In this document: positions 1-8,100 of the stretch, piece after piece
How positions within the stretch are numbered: the first letter of the stretch is position 1
Layout: the number at the start of each line of letters is the position of its first letter
NCBI GenBank assembly: GCA_964524965.1
Contig: CAZGDY010000038.1
Span: 1 to 14,019 of the forward strand
Source: Kmv34 sp964524965
GTDB lineage: Bacteria; Aerophobota; Aerophobia; Aerophobales; B3-G15
Direction: 5' to 3'
DNA: 14,019 nucleotides
Translations under genes and position numbers: made by a program
Notes under the pieces: generated by a model
The model's input: only the letters and a program-made list of their open reading frames with translations
Told to the model about the DNA's origin: nothing
Databases searched by the model: none

Positions 1-1
1 A

Positions 2-376
2 TCCTATGTAGGGTTAGTTGAAGCACTATTAGAAGTCAAAGTAGATATTCACGCTTTTTTGCCGGGCACTGGGGGTGGAATAAGTAAGGTAGCCTTTGAT
101 AAACGGCTCTTCAGTTATCACATCCATACTTGGGTAGAAGTACCACCCTTATTTCAGTTTATGCGAGAGCTTGGAGTAAGCTTAGAAAACTGCTTAACGA
201 CTTTTAACTGGGGAATCGGTTACTATATATTTGTACCATCATCTGAGGTGAGCCGTACTATTGGTATTGGACAAAAAGCTGGCTATCAACTTACCGATGT
301 TGGCTTCGTGGAAAAAGGTGAACGCAAAGTCACCTTCCAACCAGAAGGTATTACTTTATCACCTCCTGGCGAGTAA
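2..376 (+). CDS. purM: C-terminal part of a PurM-type phosphoribosylformylglycinamidine cyclo-ligase (AIR synthase); 5' end outside window
   Basis: The frame is open from base 2 and stops at TAA 374-376, so this is a 3' fragment of about 124 codons. A TTG at 59 is only an internal codon, because matching protein continues upstream of it. What remains looks like the C-terminal (AIRS_C) domain. It has the glycine-rich motif LPGTGGGISKV, then VEVPPLFQFM, where AIR synthases have W-x-VPPIF, then TTFNWGIGYYIFVP, equivalent to the family's TFNMGIGM segment. It ends in a VGFVEKGERKV strand like the usual IGE(V/I) strand. The family makes aminoimidazole ribonucleotide from FGAM with ATP in purine synthesis, in the cytoplasm. 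The GGG and FN-x-G motifs are kept, but several usual residues differ, so a PurM paralogue is possible. The ATP-binding N-terminal half cannot be seen. There is no apparent functional link to the downstream genes. Confidence 0.8.
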   Translation, partial: SYVGLVEALLEVKVDIHAFLPGTGGGISKVAFDKRLFSYHIHTWVEVPPLFQFMRELGVSLENCLTTFNWGIGYYIFVPSSEVSRTIGIGQKAGYQLTDVGFVEKGERKVTFQPEGITLSPPGE

Positions 377-596
377 CCTGAACGCCCCTGGACAAGTTAT
401 TCGATAAATTTTGAGGGTTTTGCGGAAATAATTTTTTCCCTTTGGACTGGAAGGAAGTAGATTTACGTTATATTTTAGATTTTGAAAAACAAATGAGAGT
501 TAAAGTGTGATAAATGTAAATAAAATACACAAGATGGCAAAGTACTTGGCCACAATAGTTTAAACACTTTTTATTAACTATCCCCCAAAACCTAAT
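377..596. other. Intergenic region between convergent purM and TrkA-C gene
   Basis: This 220-bp AT-rich gap lies between two genes that point at each other. I see no convincing GC-rich hairpin followed by a T-run for either gene. A short open frame at 415-510 lacks a credible start and is not called. Confidence 0.5.
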
Positions 597-1259
597 CTAA
601 GCTATCTCTTTCATCTTTCTAAAGTTACCATAACAAATGAGGTTATCTCCTGCATGGAGTTTATGATTTCCCCTGGGTGTCAAAATCTTATTTTTATCTC
701 TTTCGATAGCTAAAACCAGAATCTTATTTTTCTTCAAATCAGAAGAAGTAATGGTTTTATCGACAGAGGAAGAACCTTCATGCAAGGTAACCTCAGCTAC
801 ACCAAAATCCTCACCAAGATCAAGTATTCTATCTATGCCTTTTTTCTGAAGTTTATACCTTTCTCGGAGCTTTTCTTCTATTTTCTTGGATAATATCCGT
901 GCAAGCCTGTTGTGAGTTGCTATTTTAAATATAAGATAAAGACCAATCATGAGAATGACAAATCTAAAAACTGCCCAGGAGGAAGTCATATTGAGAAAGG
1001 AAAAAACGAGACCGCCGATAACTACTACCGTCCCAGCATTTCCAATAATCATTAAAAAAGAAATTACTTGACGCCTCATTGGGTGATTGATGGCTAATTC
1101 CGCCTCTTTGGTGGTAAAACCGGTTCCAGTAAGAGCTGAAAGAGATTGAAAGCTTGCCGTTTTCTCATCAAGCCCGGTCAGTCTGAGAGCAACTGTTGCT
1201 ATTTTTCTTATCATGACGTTAATAAACACCACAATGATTATAAGGATAACTCCACCCAT
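597..1259 (-). CDS. Small membrane protein with C-terminal TrkA-C (RCK_C) domain
   Basis: A 220-residue protein. The start is secure: ATG at 1257-1259 has a strong AGGAGG Shine-Dalgarno about 8 nt upstream. Hydrophobic segments lie at about 1-16, 63-88 and 94-114. They are followed by a charged linker (about 116-142) and a soluble domain (about 143-218). That domain has the pattern of a TrkA-C/RCK_C fold: an opening strand (VAEVTLHEGSSSVDKTI), LVLAIERD, then a hairpin and a closing LHAGDNLICYG typical of RCK_C ends. Between the first two membrane segments is SALTGTGFTTKEAE, which loosely resembles the pore-loop region of Trk/Ktr potassium transporters. RCK_C domains usually bind small ligands and gate transporters or channels. 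Here the domain is attached directly to a minimal membrane part, with no RCK_N. The substrate cannot be told. The gene appears monocistronic. Confidence 0.7.
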   Translation of the reverse strand: MGGVILIIIVVFINVMIRKIATVALRLTGLDEKTASFQSLSALTGTGFTTKEAELAINHPMRRQVISFLMIIGNAGTVVVIGGLVFSFLNMTSSWAVFRFVILMIGLYLIFKIATHNRLARILSKKIEEKLRERYKLQKKGIDRILDLGEDFGVAEVTLHEGSSSVDKTITSSDLKKNKILVLAIERDKNKILTPRGNHKLHAGDNLICYGNFRKMKEIA

Positions 1260-1636
1260 AAGCTCAACCTCCTAAATCTTATTATTTTGGTTTTTGAAGT
1301 TTCTTTTAAAATCATTTTTTCTTTTTAAAATAAGCTCTCATGCAGATGCTCATAACTATTGTCACTAAAAATAACTTCTGAAAGAAAATAACTTCCCTTG
1401 ATCGCACTTCTTGCGAATAAATTAAGTTATATCAAGACAACTATGGAAGTTTTTTCTTTTAAAGAATCATCTTTTCGCCCCCTTTTTATAAGCTATTTTT
1501 TACTCTTATATTTTGCCCAAAAATGAGCATTTTGTCTAACGCTTTATAAGTATCAAAAATCCAAATGAAGCAAGAATCTTAAATAAGTGAAATTAGCGTG
1601 AGAATTTTACTTAACGATTGTTGTACGATAGAAAAT
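1260..1636. other. Long AT-rich non-coding region between tkt and the TrkA-C gene
   Basis: About 377 bp follow the 3' end of the transketolase gene and precede the start of the TrkA-C gene on the same (minus) strand. No supported ORF or RNA gene is present. It holds an 11-bp direct repeat, AAAATAACTTC, at 1368-1378 and 1385-1395. It also holds a minus-strand TTGATATAAC (forward 1426-1435) that resembles the -10 region of two other promoters in the window, but no good -35 lies at the right distance. The hairpin at 1621-1654 overlaps its right edge. Confidence 0.5.
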
Positions 1637-1654
1637 CTATTTCTTATCGTACAA
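1621..1654 (-). terminator. Stem-loop overlapping the transketolase stop codon, possible weak terminator
   Basis: TTGTACGATA (1621-1630) is perfectly complementary to TATCGTACAA (1645-1654). With one bulged base the stem extends inward through AGAAA/TTTCT, giving about 14-15 pairs around a 5-nt loop. The tkt stop codon (1637-1639) lies in the loop. On the minus strand the stem is not followed by a T-run, so it may protect the 3' end or be a weak terminator rather than a classical intrinsic one. Confidence 0.45.
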
Positions 1655-3661
1655 CTCTTTAGCCCGTCGGGCAATGTGCTCTGCCGTCAAACCAAACACC
1701 TTCATTAGCTCCCAGGGAGCCCCTGATTCTCCAAACCTATCTTGCACCCCCACCATGTCCATAAGAAGAGGAGCATGGTAGTTTTTCCCCTGGCTGGCAA
1801 CCCCTGCTATAATATTACCGAATCCTCCTACCTGATGCTCTTCTGCAGTAATGATGATGCCGGTCTCATTGGCCGCCTTGATAATTACCTGCTTGTCAAT
1901 AGGTTTTACCGTATGAATATTGACCACTCTGGTCTCAACTCCGTATTCTTCTTTGAGAATATAAGCTGCTCTCATCGCCTCCGGGACCATGGGACCACAA
2001 GCAATAATACTAAGGTCCTCTTTTTCCCCTTGATATTCAGTAGACAACTTCACCTCAAAGGCATCAATAAAACTCTCCCGTTCCCCTCTGTACCTAATGA
2101 TATTAGCGATACCGAACCCATAGGGTGCATCCTGAGTGGTGACAAGAGGAGTTGCCTCTCTGGCATACCGTATCACGCAGGGCCCCTCAACAGATGCTAT
2201 CTGCTGTGTTGTTTTCTCCACTTCTATCGAATCACAAGGAACGCTAAGGTGCATGTTGGGCAAATAAAAAATATTACTAATCTCCTCCAGTGCCTGGTGA
2301 GTTGCTCCATCTTGTCCCACTGAGACCCCTCCGTGAGCATCAGCAATTTTCACATTTAAGTTATTGTAGCACACCGTAGTTCTCAACTGGTCCCAATTTC
2401 TCCCAGTCACAAACACCCCGTAGGAGCCGATGAAGGCAATTTTTCCTTCTTTAGCAAGGCCCGCTGCCACCTGAGCCATATTAGCTTCAGCAATTCCCAC
2501 CGAGAAAAATCTTCTTTTTCTCTCAGGATGATTCTGGTAAAATTTATCCATTCGAATAGAACTGGTAATATCTGCTCCCAGAGCAACTACCTTCTTGTTC
2601 TCTCCTAATTTCTCTATTGCTTTTCCGAAGCCGTTCCTGGTGGCATCCATTTTTACCTTCATGTTTTCACATCCATTCCACCAATAATTTTTGGAAAACT
2701 TAGGCACAAAAAAAGCTATCTTCTCATCCACTTTTTTTTGATACTCCTTGGCAATATATAAGAGCCCATCTATTTTCTCGGGGGTGAATTGAGGATCACC
2801 TATATCCTCCAGAGCTCGCTCTAAAGATTCTTCCCCTCTTCTTCCGTCTTTGGGAGTTATCCCATGGTAGCCTACCACACCCGCAGCATATGAAACTCCT
2901 TTACCTTTTACGGTGTGGGCAATGATGACTGTAGATTTTCCCTTTATCTTCTCAGCATCATCCAGAGCAACCAAAATCTTCCTCATGTCATGACCATCAA
3001 TCTCGATCACCTGCCATCCAAAGGAATGCCACTTCTCAGCCAGGGGTTCAAGTGCCATCACCTGTTCGGTGGGACCATCAATTTGCAAACTATTCCTGTC
3101 CACAATGGCAACTAGGTTGTCCAGGTGATAGTGAGCAGCACACATCGCCGCTTCCCAGACAGAGCCCTCATTTAGTTCCCCGTCCCCGTTAATGCAGTAC
3201 ACCCGGTAATTTCTCCCCTCTAATTTCCCATTCAACGCACACCCTACCGCAACTCCCAGACCCTGTCCCAGAGAACCTGAAGAAAGTTCCACTCCTGGAA
3301 GTTTCAATCTGTTAGGATGGCCTTCAAATCCGGATGAAAGTTTCCTTAGTTTTACCACCTCCTGAAGAGGGAAGTAACCCGCCTCACCTAAGGCCACGTA
3401 CAGGGAAGGTGCTTTGTGGCCCACAGACCAAAACACCCTGTCTCTTTGTTCCCATTCAGGGTTCTTCGGATCATGCCGTATCTTTTTAAGATACAAAGCG
3501 GCCGCAATATCCATAATGGATAAGGTCCCACCAGTATGACCTGATCCTGCTGCAGTTAGAGCAATCATGTTATATGCTCTCATTTCTCGTGCTTTTTTTA
3601 TTAATTCCTCGATAGTATAATCTTTTATTACCTGGCCTGTTTCAGAATTTATAATAGGCAT
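1637..3661 (-). CDS. tkt: Transketolase, full length single chain
   Basis: A 674-residue ThDP enzyme that moves two-carbon ketol units between sugar phosphates in the non-oxidative pentose phosphate pathway (cytoplasm). I chose the ATG at 3659-3661 because GGAGG sits about 7 nt upstream; the in-frame ATG 13 codons earlier (3698-3700) has no such site. The N-terminal ThDP (PP) domain (about 15-270) has AGSGHTGG (37-44), H82 in SVGHK, the cofactor motif GDGELNEGS (159-167) and VDRNSLQIDG (188-197). The Pyr domain (about 335-500) has the catalytic Glu in VGIAEANM (E392) and DGATHQALEEI (451-461). The C-terminal domain ends with the EEHQVGGFG segment. The length is normal for a fused enzyme; many anaerobes carry it as two subunits. 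It is transcribed away from the GntR gene from an overlapping promoter region. Confidence 0.93.
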   Translation of the reverse strand: MPIINSETGQVIKDYTIEELIKKAREMRAYNMIALTAAGSGHTGGTLSIMDIAAALYLKKIRHDPKNPEWEQRDRVFWSVGHKAPSLYVALGEAGYFPLQEVVKLRKLSSGFEGHPNRLKLPGVELSSGSLGQGLGVAVGCALNGKLEGRNYRVYCINGDGELNEGSVWEAAMCAAHYHLDNLVAIVDRNSLQIDGPTEQVMALEPLAEKWHSFGWQVIEIDGHDMRKILVALDDAEKIKGKSTVIIAHTVKGKGVSYAAGVVGYHGITPKDGRRGEESLERALEDIGDPQFTPEKIDGLLYIAKEYQKKVDEKIAFFVPKFSKNYWWNGCENMKVKMDATRNGFGKAIEKLGENKKVVALGADITSSIRMDKFYQNHPERKRRFFSVGIAEANMAQVAAGLAKEGKIAFIGSYGVFVTGRNWDQLRTTVCYNNLNVKIADAHGGVSVGQDGATHQALEEISNIFYLPNMHLSVPCDSIEVEKTTQQIASVEGPCVIRYAREATPLVTTQDAPYGFGIANIIRYRGERESFIDAFEVKLSTEYQGEKEDLSIIACGPMVPEAMRAAYILKEEYGVETRVVNIHTVKPIDKQVIIKAANETGIIITAEEHQVGGFGNIIAGVASQGKNYHAPLLMDMVGVQDRFGESGAPWELMKVFGLTAEHIARRAKELYDKK

Positions 3662-3716
3662 TGAAGACCTCCTTCGTTTTTTTGTGTGATTACAACCCAT
3701 TTTTATATAGGCCCTT

Positions 3717-3744
3717 TTGACAAAAAAGACATAATAAATATATT
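3717..3744 (+). promoter_or_regulatory. Promoter for the GntR regulator gene
   Basis: A perfect -35 TTGACA (3717-3722), a 16-nt spacer and a -10 TATATT (3739-3744) give a predicted start near 3751 and a leader of about 78 nt. It interleaves with the oppositely oriented tkt promoter. The palindrome ATATTAATAT (3740-3749) sits between the two -10 boxes. The AT-rich background lowers certainty about the exact -10. Confidence 0.5.
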
Positions 3745-3747
3745 AAT

Positions 3748-3776
3748 ATTATATCAAAAAAATATTTACGTAGCAA
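3748..3776 (-). promoter_or_regulatory. Promoter for transketolase (sigma70/SigA type)
   Basis: On the minus strand a -35 TTGCTA (forward 3771-3776) is separated by exactly 17 nt from a perfect -10 TATAAT (forward 3748-3753). Transcription would start near 3741, giving a leader of about 80 nt ahead of the ATG at 3661. The -10 belongs to a 24-nt stretch that recurs upstream of the glycine operon. Confidence 0.6.
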
Positions 3777-3828
3777 AAAGTTTGCTTTAGTAACAATCTA
3801 ACAAATAAATGAAAAAGAGGAATGACAG

Positions 3829-4440
3829 TTGGATAAAAGTAGTATTTATGCTACTTTGAGGGAAAAGATAGTATTGGGTGATTATAAACCGGGTCAGGTT
3901 TTAAAGGAAAAACGACTTATGGAAGAGTTTCATATAGGAAGAACTCCTTTAAGAGAGCTTTTGATCCGTCTCAATACGGAAGGGTTAATTGAAATGTTTC
4001 CCCATGCTGGAATCTATGTAAGTTCTGTGGATTTTCAACACCTCGTGGATGTTGTAGAGGTGAGAAGACCTTTGATAAGGATGTCTGGACAATTAGTAGC
4101 TGAAAGAGCAACGTCCGAGGAAATCAAGCAGATGAAAGATTTTCTGGGAAAGTTTACGGATAATACGAGCGAGAAAGAACTAATAAAACTAGATTCACAG
4201 TTTCATGACCTTGTTAACAAATCTACTCATAACAAGGTACTGTGTGACATGCTGCAGGCTTTAAGGGATAGAATTTTAAGATTGTGGATACTTCCAAAGG
4301 ATAAGTCTTTTGCCTATGACTTTAAAAAAGATTTTCAGAAACTAATCTTTGCCATTGAAAAAAAAGATGTGCAGCTTGCTGTAAGGATATTAATGGCTCA
4401 CACAGAATCTTTTATTAAAAAAATAAAAGCCCAGCTTTAG
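3829..4440 (+). CDS. GntR-family transcriptional regulator, FadR subfamily (FCD ligand domain)
   Basis: A 203-residue DNA-binding regulator. The start is TTG 3829-3831: an in-frame TGA at 3823-3825 rules out anything earlier, and GAGG lies about 8 nt upstream. The winged helix-turn-helix occupies about residues 3-70. It has the family signature LREKIVLGDYKPGQVLKEK, the recognition region IGRTPLRELLIRL, then EGLIEMFPHAGIYVSSV as the wing. The rest (about 75-200) is a helical FCD-type effector domain with LDSQFHDLVN and a late MAHTESF; D and H residues at these places commonly hold a metal in FCD proteins. At 203 residues it is slightly short for the class. It diverges from tkt and lies just upstream of the glycine operon, so it probably controls one or both. 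The ligand (an amino or organic acid is typical) cannot be read from the sequence. Confidence 0.88.
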   Translation: MDKSSIYATLREKIVLGDYKPGQVLKEKRLMEEFHIGRTPLRELLIRLNTEGLIEMFPHAGIYVSSVDFQHLVDVVEVRRPLIRMSGQLVAERATSEEIKQMKDFLGKFTDNTSEKELIKLDSQFHDLVNKSTHNKVLCDMLQALRDRILRLWILPKDKSFAYDFKKDFQKLIFAIEKKDVQLAVRILMAHTESFIKKIKAQL

Positions 4441-4487
4441 TTCTTGTAAGAAAAAATCTACATTGAAAATATAAAATATTTTCTGTT

Positions 4488-4513
4488 TGGTCGACAAATT
4501 TTTTTGATATAAC
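4488..4513 (+). promoter_or_regulatory. Putative promoter/operator of the glycine-cleavage operon
   Basis: TGGTCGACAA (4488-4497) is a near-palindrome fitting the TnGT-(n)-ACnA pattern described for FadR-type GntR operators. It is followed at 4499-4512 by TTTTTTTGATATAA, identical to the tkt promoter core, giving a -10 of TATAAC (4508-4513). The -35 is poor (best TTGGTC at 4487-4492, 15-nt spacer) and lies inside the palindrome, so regulator binding could block or replace it. No glycine riboswitch fold is apparent in the roughly 120-nt leader. Confidence 0.4.
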
Positions 4514-4559
4514 ATAAATACAAAAACACATTTTCAACATATTAAACAAAGGACAAAAA

Positions 4560-5102
4560 ATGCAGAAAGCAAACAGAATGCAAAGGTTGGGAACTGAAAC
4601 TGCTTTTGAAGTTTTGGCTAAGGTGAATCAACTCAAAGCAGAAGAAAAAGATGTTGTGAGCTTTTGTATAGGGGAACCTGACTTTGATACTCCCCAGCAC
4701 ATAAAAGAGGCGGCAGTACGTGCCCTGGAACAAGGTTACACTCACTATTCTCCCTCAGCTGAAATACTCCCTTTAAGAGAAGCTGTCGCCCATTATACCT
4801 CCACAACAAGGGGTACCCAGGTAGATGCGGAGGAAGTGGTAATCACTCCGGGTGCCAAGCCCAAAGGCGCTTTCTACGCCTACCCTAATGTCACAGAGGT
4901 TTGCCAAAATCTTGGTCTTCCTGATTCCAACAAACTTCAGGAATACCTGCTCCATGAGGCGCATGTTGCAGTTCTTAGCAGGACATGTTTTGGCTGCAAA
5001 AACGAAGGGGAAAAAGATGAGTACATAAGACTGTCCTATGCTACCTCTAATAAAGATATCCAAGAGGGACTTGAGAGAATAAAAAAAGCAGTTGAGAAAT
5101 AA
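4560..5102 (+). pseudogene. Class I/II (aspartate-type) aminotransferase with an in-frame internal deletion
   Basis: An open frame of 180 codons, started by ATG with AAAGGA 6 nt upstream. Residues 1-100 match the N-terminus of PLP fold-I aminotransferases: SFCIGEPDFDTP, ALEQGYTHYSP, then EEVVITPGAK, which normally leads into the large domain. At K100-P101 the chain jumps straight to the C-terminal KGAFYAYPN segment and continues to YIRLSYATS, whose Arg normally binds the substrate carboxylate, and a final amphipathic helix. Family members have about 390-400 residues, so roughly 215-230 are missing, including the PLP-binding Lys and Asp. The C-part is also altered: SRTCFG stands where PGSAFG is usual. 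It cannot catalyse transamination. Translation could still be coupled to the next gene, because its stop lies 4 nt before the GTG at 5107. It is the first gene of the operon. An assembly join is an alternative explanation. Confidence 0.82.
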
Positions 5103-5106
5103 TAAA

Positions 5107-8100
5107 GTGGCAAAATCTGAAAGAACAAAAAAAAATTACGCTAATTTCCTCGAGGCGCCGCTATCTAAGGTAGATTCTGGAATAAACCTCCTTATCAATC
5201 TGGAAGAAAACCGGCAAAACCAAAAAATCATCCTCATACCCTCAGAAAGTATCTGTCCACGACCGGTCAGGGAAACCCTAGCATCTTGTTTTACCAATTT
5301 GTATGCTGAAGGCTACCCTGCCCCCAGGATAAGCGAGGAAAACGATGAAAAAACGTTGCTTGACGTTGACTATCAACTTGCCCACTACAGACGTTACTCT
5401 GATAGACGCTTTTACAAGGGGGTAGAATTTGCCGACTTTGTGGAATCCCTTGCCCAAAGAAGAGTCGCCAAATGTTTTGCCACAGAAAAAGTAAGCCCTG
5501 ATCATATATTCGTAAATGTACAACCTCTCTCAGGAGCTGCAGCAAATAACTCTGTCTATACAGCTTTTCTTGAACCTGGTGATACCATCATGGGTATGCA
5601 CCTTTCCCATGGAGGACATCTTACCCATGGAAGCAAGTTCAACCGCTCCGGAAAATACTACCACACCATCTCCTATGAGGCAGACCCTGAAACCGGAAAA
5701 CTTAACTACGAGGCGATACGAGAGCTTGCCCTCCAGCACCAACCTAAGATGATAATTGCCGGTTACAGCGCCTACCCCTGGAGGGTTGAGTGGAAAAAAT
5801 TTAGGGACATTGCAGACAGTGTGGAAGCACTTCTTCTGGCTGATATTGCTCATGTTGCAGGGATGGTGACAGCCGGAGTATATCCCAATCCTGTTGGTCT
5901 TGCCGATGTGATAACGTTCACCACTCATAAAACCCTGTGTGGCCCCCGGGGTGCAGTTATCCTCACCACTGATAGAAAAAAAGCTGAACTGATAGATAAC
6001 GCTGTGTTTCCAGGAGAGCAGGGAGGACCTCACATTAACACCATAGCAGCTATTGCCACTTGTTTTAAAATAGCAGAGACCAAAGAGTTTCAAAAATTAC
6101 AGGAGAAAATTGTCCAAAATGCAAAAATCTTAGCCTCATCTCTGGAAAAAAGAGGCCTTACCCCAGCCTATGGAGGAACCGATACTCACCTTTTATTAAT
6201 TGATTTGAATGCTATTGATTCAAAAACAGGTATTCCGCTCAAAGGTGAGATGGCTGCACGTATTCTTGATCTTTGCGATATAGTAGTGAATAAAAACACT
6301 CTGCCTGGAGACAAAGATGCTGCTGAGGCAAGCGGGATTCGACTTGGAACTCCCTGGATTACCCAGAGGGGATTTGGAGAACAGGATATGAAAAAACTCG
6401 CCCAACTCATCCATAAAGTTCTTGTTCACATTCGACCCTTCACTTACAAAGGAGCAGACCGGGAACTTCCTAGAGGAAAAATAGAGCTTGACATAATTGA
6501 ACAGGTAAAAAAAGAAATTAATGAACTCATCCAGAGAAAAGAAATTGGGCAAAAAAAAGAAAAAGTCCCCAAATTCGTGTCTTCCTGCCAAAAATTTAAC
6601 CTCCTGGAAGAACAAGATAAGACTACGATTGGTTTTTTAAGGATAAAAGGAGAAAGAGCAAAACCTTTCCTTCAGGAGATATGTACCGCTAACCTCATCC
6701 ATCTCAAAACGCAAGAGGTAAGCTCCTCCTTTCTTTTAGACTCCAAGGGAGAGCTTCTTGATGTTGTTTCAGTACTGCATCTGCCTTGTGATGCACAGGG
6801 GAAAGATCAGTATTTACTTGCCAGCACTCAGGTTGAAAGATTAAAAACCTGGCTTCAAGGTCTCTCAGACGGTTATATCATTTTTGATTTGGAGGATATC
6901 TTTGCTAAAATCCAGGGCCCCGTAGTGGTAGAAAAATTAGCAGGATATCAAGAAAATACAGACCATAAACTGGAAAAAAATTTATACATCAGCTTTGACA
7001 AATTAAAAGAACATCTTGGGCAAGGTCTTAAAATAGATGTTCTGGGATTACACGATAAATTTCCCTCCTTTTTCGATCTTTCCAAACCATATTTTATTGG
7101 ACAAAATTTATTTATCCGAAAAAAAGTACCTACACAGAAAAAAAAAGAGCGATTCTCGTACAGGGGAGAGGAAAAAATAAGAAAATCTTTCCTCTATGGT
7201 GAACACCAAAAATTGGAAGCAAAGTTTACCAGATTTGCCGGTTTCCGTATGCCTCTTTACTATACAAGTATTGCTGAAGAATACAGAGCGGTAAGAGAAA
7301 CCGTTGGACTTTTTGATGTAACCCATATGGGAATTATTGAAATAGAAGGGGAGAATGCCTGCGATTTTGTAGATGCGGTCTCCACAAATTATGCAAGATG
7401 GATACACCCAGGTCAGTCCCAGTATAGCTTTCTTCTTAACCCCGAGGGTGAAGTGATCGATGATATCATAATTTATTGTCAGAGCAACAGAAAGTACATG
7501 ATCATCTGCAATGCTAATAATCAGGGAAAGGTCTTCTATTGGCTACAAGCGGTACACTCCAAAAAATACCTCATAGATGAGGAGTATCCTGTAAGGAAAA
7601 TCAAAACCTTAGTAAGTATCAGGAATTTAAAGGACCCCTCAGAAGGAAAGAAGCAAAAAATAGATATTACTCTTCAGGGTCCTAACTCGTTTTGTGTCTT
7701 AGAAAAATTAGCTAAGGATGAGGTATTACAAAGCAAGATAAGATCCTTAGAGAAAAATGCATTCATAAAAGAGAAATTAGCCGGAAAAGATATCATAATC
7801 TCTCATACAGGGTACGCAGGAGAAAAGATGGGTTTTGAGCTTTATCTTCACCCCAAAGACGGCCCATTTATCTGGAGTTTGATTATTAAGGAAGGTCAAA
7901 AACTTGGTCTCAAACCGTGCGGACTGGGTGCACGAGATGCAACTCGAGTAGAGGCAGGACTTCCCCTGCACGGGCACGAGCTGGCGGGAAAATACAAAAT
8001 CGATCCTGTCGCAGCAGGCTATGGGCATTTTGTGAAGTTCCACAAGCCTTTTTTTGTCGGAAGAAAGATATTGTTGGAAAAGGAGAAAAAGAGACAAAAA

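Noticed and set aside
415..510. Short open frame reading FFPLDWKEVDLRYILDFEKQ
   Set aside because: The amino-acid pattern looks protein-like, but it is only about 31 codons, follows a stop, has no good start or ribosome site and matches no family I can name with confidence.
1742..2323. 193-codon open frame antisense to transketolase
   Set aside because: It lies wholly inside the well-supported tkt gene on the other strand, has no ribosome site or recognisable domain, and is best explained as a shadow frame.
4441..4452. TTCTTGTAAGAA inverted repeat after the GntR gene as a terminator
   Set aside because: The stem is only 5 A/T-rich pairs, has a 2-nt loop and is followed by A rather than T on the coding strand.
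5530..6093. 187-codon open frame antisense to the SHMT module
   Set aside because: The sense strand encodes conserved SHMT motifs throughout; the antisense translation resembles no known protein.
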